Shown here: positions 1-4,600 of the stretch, piece after piece
Position numbering within the stretch: the stretch's first letter is position 1
How the letters are laid out: each line of letters opens with the position of its first letter
Source: Muribaculaceae bacterium
GTDB taxonomy: Bacteria; Bacteroidota; Bacteroidia; Bacteroidales; Muribaculaceae
Assembly: GCA_016287065.1 (NCBI GenBank)
Contig: JAEEVB010000115.1
Span: forward strand, 1 to 7,533
Direction of reading: 5' to 3'
Length of the DNA: 7,533 nt
Program-made: the position numbers and the translations under genes
The notes under the pieces: generated by a model
The model's input: only the letters and a program-made list of their open reading frames with translations
Told to the model about the DNA's origin: nothing
Database searches by the model: none

Positions 1-2
1 AT

Positions 3-914
3 GCTAATAAAAATGTGATTGTGGGCATGAAGGGCTACCTGAGCTTCCTGGATTGCGATATTACCAGCACTGATTCGTATGCCTTCGATAGCAATGGTTG
101 TATGATGGAGAGCGATGGCACCACACCGCTCATGAGTGTCAACATATCACCCTGTCCCTACTTCGATGCCAATGGTCTGTGGTATCATGGGCAAAGCGAT
201 GGTTCGTTGTATGTCACTTACCAGAACTTGACATCTCCCGCCTACACCAACCTGGGCAGTAGCATCACAGTGCCCTCGAGTGTGAAGCATAAGGGCAAGA
301 CCTATGCGGTGAAGGCTGTGGGCAGAAAAGCCTTCTATGGTTGCAATGGATTGCAGTCAGTGAGGCTGCCATCGTCAATCAAGACAATCAATGGTTTTGC
401 CTTTATGCAATGCAATAGTCTCAAGTCAATGACAATTCCCGAGAATGTGGAAAACATCAATGGGGGCGCCTTTGCGCATTGCGATGCTATGACCTCGGTC
501 ACCATCCCAAGCACAGTGAAGAGTATAGGTTCCTTGGCATTCGGGAGTTGTTATAGTCTTGAAAAGATTTACTCGTACATTTTCGACCCCACCAAGGTGT
601 CTTACTCACAGGCCACCTCGGTATTCAATGGTGTGAACAAATCGACTTGCGTCCTCTATGTGCCTAAAGGCAGGATTTGGATATACTGGGACACCGAACC
701 CTGGAGCGATTTTAATCGGTTTAGTGAAATACCTGCCGCAAGTGGCGATGTGAATGGCGATGGCAAAGTGAATGTGAGCGATGTGACCACACTGGTGAAT
801 ATGATTCTAGGCGTCATTCCCAAGGATACTGCTCGAGGCGACATTAACGGCGACGGCAATGTGAACGTGAGCGATGTGACGGCACTTATTAATATCATCC
901 TGAGCGCCAGTTGA
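3..914 (+). CDS. BspA-type leucine-rich-repeat surface protein with C-terminal dockerin-like domain (5' end missing)
   Basis: The frame is open to the left edge: four sense codons (Ala-Asn-Lys-Asn) precede the GTG at 15, so that GTG is probably not the true start and the gene begins outside the window. The visible part is 303 residues. Residues about 90-190 are LRR_5/BspA repeats with the pattern AF..C..L.S..IPS.V..I; for example AFYGCNGLQSVRLP, AFMQCNSLKSMTIP and AFAHCDAMTSVTIP occur in tandem. The usual closing segment follows (LYVPKGR, then W.DF..F.EI). Residues about 248-303 hold two dockerin-type calcium loops, DVNGDGKVNVSD and DINGDGNVNVSD. Such proteins are typically exported and act in adhesion or binding; no enzyme motif is seen. 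The signal peptide would lie upstream and cannot be checked. Family call is firm; ligand and role are unknown. It ends in a stem-loop and is probably not cotranscribed with the downstream gene. Confidence 0.9.
   Translation, partial: ANKNVIVGMKGYLSFLDCDITSTDSYAFDSNGCMMESDGTTPLMSVNISPCPYFDANGLWYHGQSDGSLYVTYQNLTSPAYTNLGSSITVPSSVKHKGKTYAVKAVGRKAFYGCNGLQSVRLPSSIKTINGFAFMQCNSLKSMTIPENVENINGGAFAHCDAMTSVTIPSTVKSIGSLAFGSCYSLEKIYSYIFDPTKVSYSQATSVFNGVNKSTCVLYVPKGRIWIYWDTEPWSDFNRFSEIPAASGDVNGDGKVNVSDVTTLVNMILGVIPKDTARGDINGDGNVNVSDVTALINIILSAS
744..908 (+). repeat. Duplicated dockerin-type calcium-binding motif
   Basis: Two copies of a roughly 22-residue loop-helix motif, starting at 744 and 837 (93 bases, 31 residues apart). 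Each has Asp, Asn, Asp, Asn and Asp at loop positions 1, 3, 5, 9 and 12, the canonical dockerin/EF-hand-like calcium loop, followed by a V(T)xL(I/V)NxIL helix. The DNA is also conserved, sharing GTGAGCGATGTGAC. In clostridia dockerins bind cohesins of the cellulosome; in Bacteroidales this domain commonly ends secreted proteins and its partner is generally not known. Confidence 0.88.
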
Positions 915-926
915 CGCTCAGGATGA
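895..926 (+). terminator. 12-bp stem-loop at the end of the BspA-like gene, probable terminator
   Basis: Positions 895-906 and 915-926 are perfect reverse complements (TCATCCTGAGCG / CGCTCAGGATGA) with an 8-base loop that contains the TGA stop codon (912-914). The following bases are only mildly T-rich, with no long T run, so this is either a weak intrinsic terminator or an mRNA 3'-end stabilising hairpin. Its position separates the gene from the downstream promoter. Confidence 0.65.
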
Positions 927-1049
927 AGGTTTAGAGTTTGGTGGAGGTTGGGTCGAGTGGTGCTGCCTGACAGCACTGCACACCAGCCTTTGGCTGACAT
1001 ATGCTGCTCCCTCCGTCGAGCTGGCTGTAAGGGTTTAAGGTTTAGAGTT
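926..1049. repeat. 13-bp direct repeat bracketing a hairpin-bearing spacer
   Basis: AAGGTTTAGAGTT occurs at 926-938 and again at 1037-1049. The stretch between them holds two small perfect hairpins: 960-965 with 971-976 (GTGCTG / CAGCAC, loop 5) and 984-988 with 992-996 (CAGCC / GGCTG, loop 3). I see no coding potential here on either strand. The arrangement resembles a repetitive extragenic element, but one copy cannot establish that. Confidence 0.5.
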
Positions 1050-1072
1050 GACGGGAAAAATTTTGTGATTGT

Positions 1073-1104
1073 TTTGGAGATGTGATGGGAAATGCGTAAT
1101 TTTG
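1073..1104 (+). promoter_or_regulatory. Bacteroidetes-type promoter (-33 TTTG, -7 TAATTTTG)
   Basis: TTTG at 1073-1076 is followed after 20 bases by TAATTTTG at 1097-1104. This matches the Bacteroidetes housekeeping consensus, TTTG then TAnnTTTG about 19-21 bases apart. Transcription would start near 1110-1112, a few bases before the first riboswitch helix, as expected for a promoter dedicated to this leader. Both boxes match exactly, but the start site is inferred. Confidence 0.72.
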
Positions 1105-1116
1105 TGGTTGTAAAAC

Positions 1117-1331
1117 GAAGCGTAAGGTTTCGACCGGCGGTAACGCCGTGAGAATCAAAAGGGAATCAGGTGCAAATCCTGAACAGTACCCGCTGCTGTA
1201 AGTCCCGACTACCTGAAAACGTCGGTTTCACACATTGCCACTGGGCATCTCTATCTAGCAATAGACTGCATCAACACCGGGAAGGCGTGAAACAACGACT
1301 GGGACAAGTCAGAAGACCTGCCTTTTCGCTT
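1117..1331 (+). promoter_or_regulatory. Cobalamin (vitamin B12) riboswitch aptamer
   Basis: This leader RNA element binds cobalamin and normally turns the downstream gene off when B12 is plentiful. The conserved parts appear in order: AAAAGGGAA (1157-1165); the P5 hairpin TCAGG/CCTGA (1166-1170 with 1178-1182); GGG/CCC of P4 (1161-1163 with 1189-1191); the core CCCGCTGCTGTA (1189-1200); GCCACTGG (1237-1244); GGGAAGGCG (1279-1287); and the B12 box AGTCAGAAGACCTGCC (1307-1322). The closing helix P1 forms from AAGCG and AAGG (1118-1122, 1124-1127) with CCTT and CGCTT (1321-1324, 1327-1331). An additional CGGCG/CGCCG hairpin lies at 1135-1148. The element is complete and on the same strand as the giant gene 240 bases downstream. 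Whether it prefers adenosyl- or hydroxocobalamin cannot be judged by eye. Confidence 0.95.
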
Positions 1332-1569
1332 GCCTGCAATCACTCTCGTGAGTGAGAGGGTTGCTAAACGGTTCACGAGGCATTTGAACTGAGGCAAACA
1401 AACAATGAAGATGCGGTCTTTTTCATTCTGTCATTATTTGAAATGATGCTTGCATGAAAGCCCACATTGTCGTGGCTTGTTGAGCCGTTGCAGCAGCTGT
1501 GCTGCACACCTTGCTTTGCGTGAACTCATAGTGAATTTTTAAAGATTAATTTTTTATCTATAAACAACT
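1332..1569 (+). promoter_or_regulatory. Long leader between riboswitch aptamer and start codon, with candidate expression-platform hairpins
   Basis: No credible gene lies in these 238 bases. Hairpins visible by eye are: 1340-1355 (TCACTC and GAGTGA around a TCGT loop, with an outer GCAA/TTGC pairing to 1336-1364), just after the aptamer where the regulatory hairpin is expected; 1404-1427 (AATGAA / TTCATT, imperfect); and 1489-1506 (TGCAGCA / TGCTGCA, loop GCTG). None is followed directly by a clean T run, so there is no clear intrinsic terminator; T-rich runs occur at 1535-1540 and 1550-1556. The last bases before the ATG are AT-rich without a Shine-Dalgarno sequence, as is usual in Bacteroidetes. 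Confidence 0.5.
1489..1506 (+). other. 7-bp perfect hairpin in the leader
   Basis: TGCAGCA at 1489-1495 pairs with TGCTGCA at 1500-1506 around the loop GCTG. It lies about 64 bases before the start codon. It could be part of the expression platform or an RNA-processing structure; the sequence alone does not decide. Confidence 0.45.
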
Positions 1570-1641
1570 ATGAGACAAGTTAAAGTATTTATTCTTTTGA
1601 TGATGCTGCTCATGAGCGGCACCATGCAGGCGTTTACCGCA
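1570..1641 (+). other. Signal peptide of the giant protein
   Basis: Residues 1-24: two basic residues (Arg2, Lys5), a hydrophobic core rich in Leu and Met (about 6-15), a polar Ser-Gly-Thr turn, then cleavage most likely after Ala21 or Ala24. No Cys is present in this stretch, so processing by signal peptidase I is expected rather than lipoprotein processing. Confidence 0.85.
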
Positions 1642-4600
1642 GGTCCTCAGAAGGCTTGGAGCGAGACCGATCAGGTTTATTACCTGAAGACGAGCGACAA
1701 GATGGAAGACGAGTTTGTGGTGAACGGATCGATTACCTTCCAGGCAGTGGCAACTGGAAACACCATACCCAGTTACAGGGATTGCGGTGTGACCTTTGCG
1801 CCGGCCAGTGAAGGCGAAGTGATTCAAATCACAGTGAACAGCATCGATCTGGCAGGCGACAACTACCTGCTGCTCTATGAAGGCGATGTTGATATGAGTC
1901 AACTTGGCACATCGTCGGCTTCCGATGGTGTGAACCAGAGCCGGTATATGCCGGCAGGCTGGGTCAAGAAGTACCAAAGCGGTAGCGTGGGCGAGACCTA
2001 TGTCGCTACTGCTGCCAACGGCAAGTTGTCATTTGGTTTCCACTCGACGAGTCCTAACGGCCAGACCGGTTTCAGCATCACCGTGACGAGCATGTCGCTC
2101 AAGGACATGGAATTTGGCTCGGTGAGTGCCATTCAGGGACTTAATCCTGTGAACCGTGGTGCCAAGAACCCGGCCATCTTTGGCGTTGATGTGGTGATGG
2201 ATGGTGGAGGCAATCCCATGACCCTTAATGAACTCAAGATTGACGCCAGCGCACTCACGGGCTCAACTCAATTGACCCATGTGCGCCTCTACAAAGGCGA
2301 AACTTACACAGCCGACAATCTGCTGGCCACAGCAGTCACTGTGGGCGATGAACTGAGCGCTGCCGATGTGGTGCTCAAGAATGGCCACAACAAGTTTATG
2401 GTGGTGGCCGACATTGATGCAAACGCAAGCGGAACAATACCCTCGCTCACCGTCACAAGCGCAAAGATTGCTGGCGAAGAGCGTGCAATAAGTGCTGCTA
2501 CAGCCGATGCGGTTGTTATTAATAATGTGATACTGATGCCAGCCGAGGCCACTACCTTCGTGATTGGTGACGATGCCGCTTTCTATGACGACGGTGGCAA
2601 AGACGGCAAGATTTCGCTCCACTTCACGGGTACGGTGACCTTTGTCCCCGCCACTGAAGGCGATGCCATCAAGATTGATTTCTCGAAACTTGACATTTTC
2701 AATACCTCGTCGACTGGAATGAACGATGTGCTCAAGTTCTACAACGGCACAACTGCCGATGAGGCCAACCTGATTCTTGACCTTACCGGAACTACCGAGA
2801 CTTCGAAAATTGTGAAGTCGACATCGCCCGATGGTGCGATGACCATGACGCTTGTGAGCACTACAGGTGTGCCTAAAGACGGCTGGGAGGCTACTGTGAG
2901 CCAGTTCCTGCCAGGCGATATGACCTTCAAAACACTCACCGCTCAAGCAGTTGAAAGCACTGCTACCGTGAGTGCTGGCGACCAGAATGTGCAGATGATT
3001 GTGCTGGATGCCGAGACCGACAACCAGTCGAATCCTTTGGCACTCACTGCTTTGAAAGTCAGCACCACTGCTGCTGAGCGCATTGAGAGCGTGAAGGCTT
3101 ATTATCTGGGCGACAAGACGACCAATGCATTGACCAACCTCTTTGGTTCGGTGCAACCTGCCAATGGTGAAATGACCATCAGCGGCAATCAGACTCTTGC
3201 TGAAGGCCACAACTACTTTGCTCTGGTGATTGACCTGAATAATGAAGGCGTGAACAACGAGACCGTTGACCTTGCATTCTCGGGTGCAACCATTGCCGAA
3301 ACCGAACAGACGGCCAGCGCAAGCGCCACACGCACCATCAACAATGTGTGCCGTGCTACACAGGGCTCGCACAGCCATGTGATTAAAGGCGACTGGACAT
3401 TTACCAATACCGAAGGCTATAACGGCAAGTATGAGACAGCGATTGCCGACTATATCGTGACCTTCACCCCAGCCGAGGCTGGCACAGTGGCGCAGATCGA
3501 CTTCTCGAAGTTTGATGTGTACTATTCCAGCTCGAGCTATGGCACAAAGGCCATTTATGAGATTTACAGCGGCACTGAGGTGAACAGCGCTAACCTGCTG
3601 TGGCAACTGAATGACGCCAGCCTGGCCTCGACAGGCCCGGGCAAGATTTTGCGTTCGCAGGCTGCCGACGGTTCGCTCACCATTCGCTTCAACCCCAACA
3701 CCAGTTACAGTAGTTATGCCGGAACAGGCTGGATTGCCACCGTTTCGCCCTTCCAGAACCATGACATGGAGGTGAAGAGTGTGACTGTGAACCAGACCTC
3801 GACTGCCGAACTGGCTACAGGTGCTGTGGATGCCGATCTCATCGACTTTGATGTGGTGACCGAAGGCACACTCACCACCAAAGTGCTCAATAGCATAAAA
3901 CTTGACCTCAAGAATAGCCACGAGGCTATTGCCAAGGTGAATGTATATTATAATAATGTGAATGACAGGAGCAGCGCTGTGGCATTTGGCAGCGTTGAGA
4001 ATCCTGCTTCCAGCGAAGTGAATGTGGCTGGCGAGCGTGAACTTGCCGAAGCCAGCAACTACTTCTGGGTAGCAGTTGACCTGACGGCCGATGCCGCAGC
4101 CGAGACTGTGGTTGATGCTAAACTGGTGTCGCTGACCGATGCAGCCGGCGTGGTGACTGACGTTGAGAACGGTGACCCCGAAGGAGAGCGCGTGGTGAAG
4201 AACATCTTCCTGCTGCAGCCTGGCGAGAATGTGGTGGTGGTGAACGAACCCCTCATGTTCTACGACGATGGCGGCCCCAACGGCAAGGTTTCTAAGGGCC
4301 TGAAGGGCAATGTGACCTTTATTCCCGGTCAGGATGACTGTGCCGTGGAACTCACTACCAAGGACACCTTCTCGATTGGTTCGGGTAGGATGTATGTGTA
4401 TAGCGGCAGTGAGGCCAACCAGGACAATGTGCTGGGCAGTGTGACGGGCTATGGCACCACCAATGGCCCCTCGAACCTTGTGAGCAAGGCCGAGGACGGC
4501 AAGATGTATGTTACCTATGAAGGCAACACTACAGCCACCACACTCGATGGCTGGGCCATCGAGGTGAAACTGCACCAGAAGACTCCGTTTGTGATTGAAA

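Noticed and set aside
656..1000. 114-residue minus-strand frame
   Set aside because: Antisense of the dockerin repeats; its internal repetition (SLTFTLPSP twice) is only the complement of the duplicated calcium loops.
1170..1355. 61-residue plus-strand frame
   Set aside because: It lies inside the cobalamin riboswitch; the bases are explained by RNA motifs, and the peptide has no protein-like pattern.
1405..1446. 13-codon leader peptide frame (ATG AAG ATG ... TGA) in the riboswitch leader
   Set aside because: Short, with no regulatory codon run or ribosome-binding context; a frame this short is expected by chance.
1558..1977. 139-residue minus-strand frame over the start of the giant gene
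   Set aside because: Also in the mirror register of the plus-strand gene, and it would run antisense through a convincing signal peptide.
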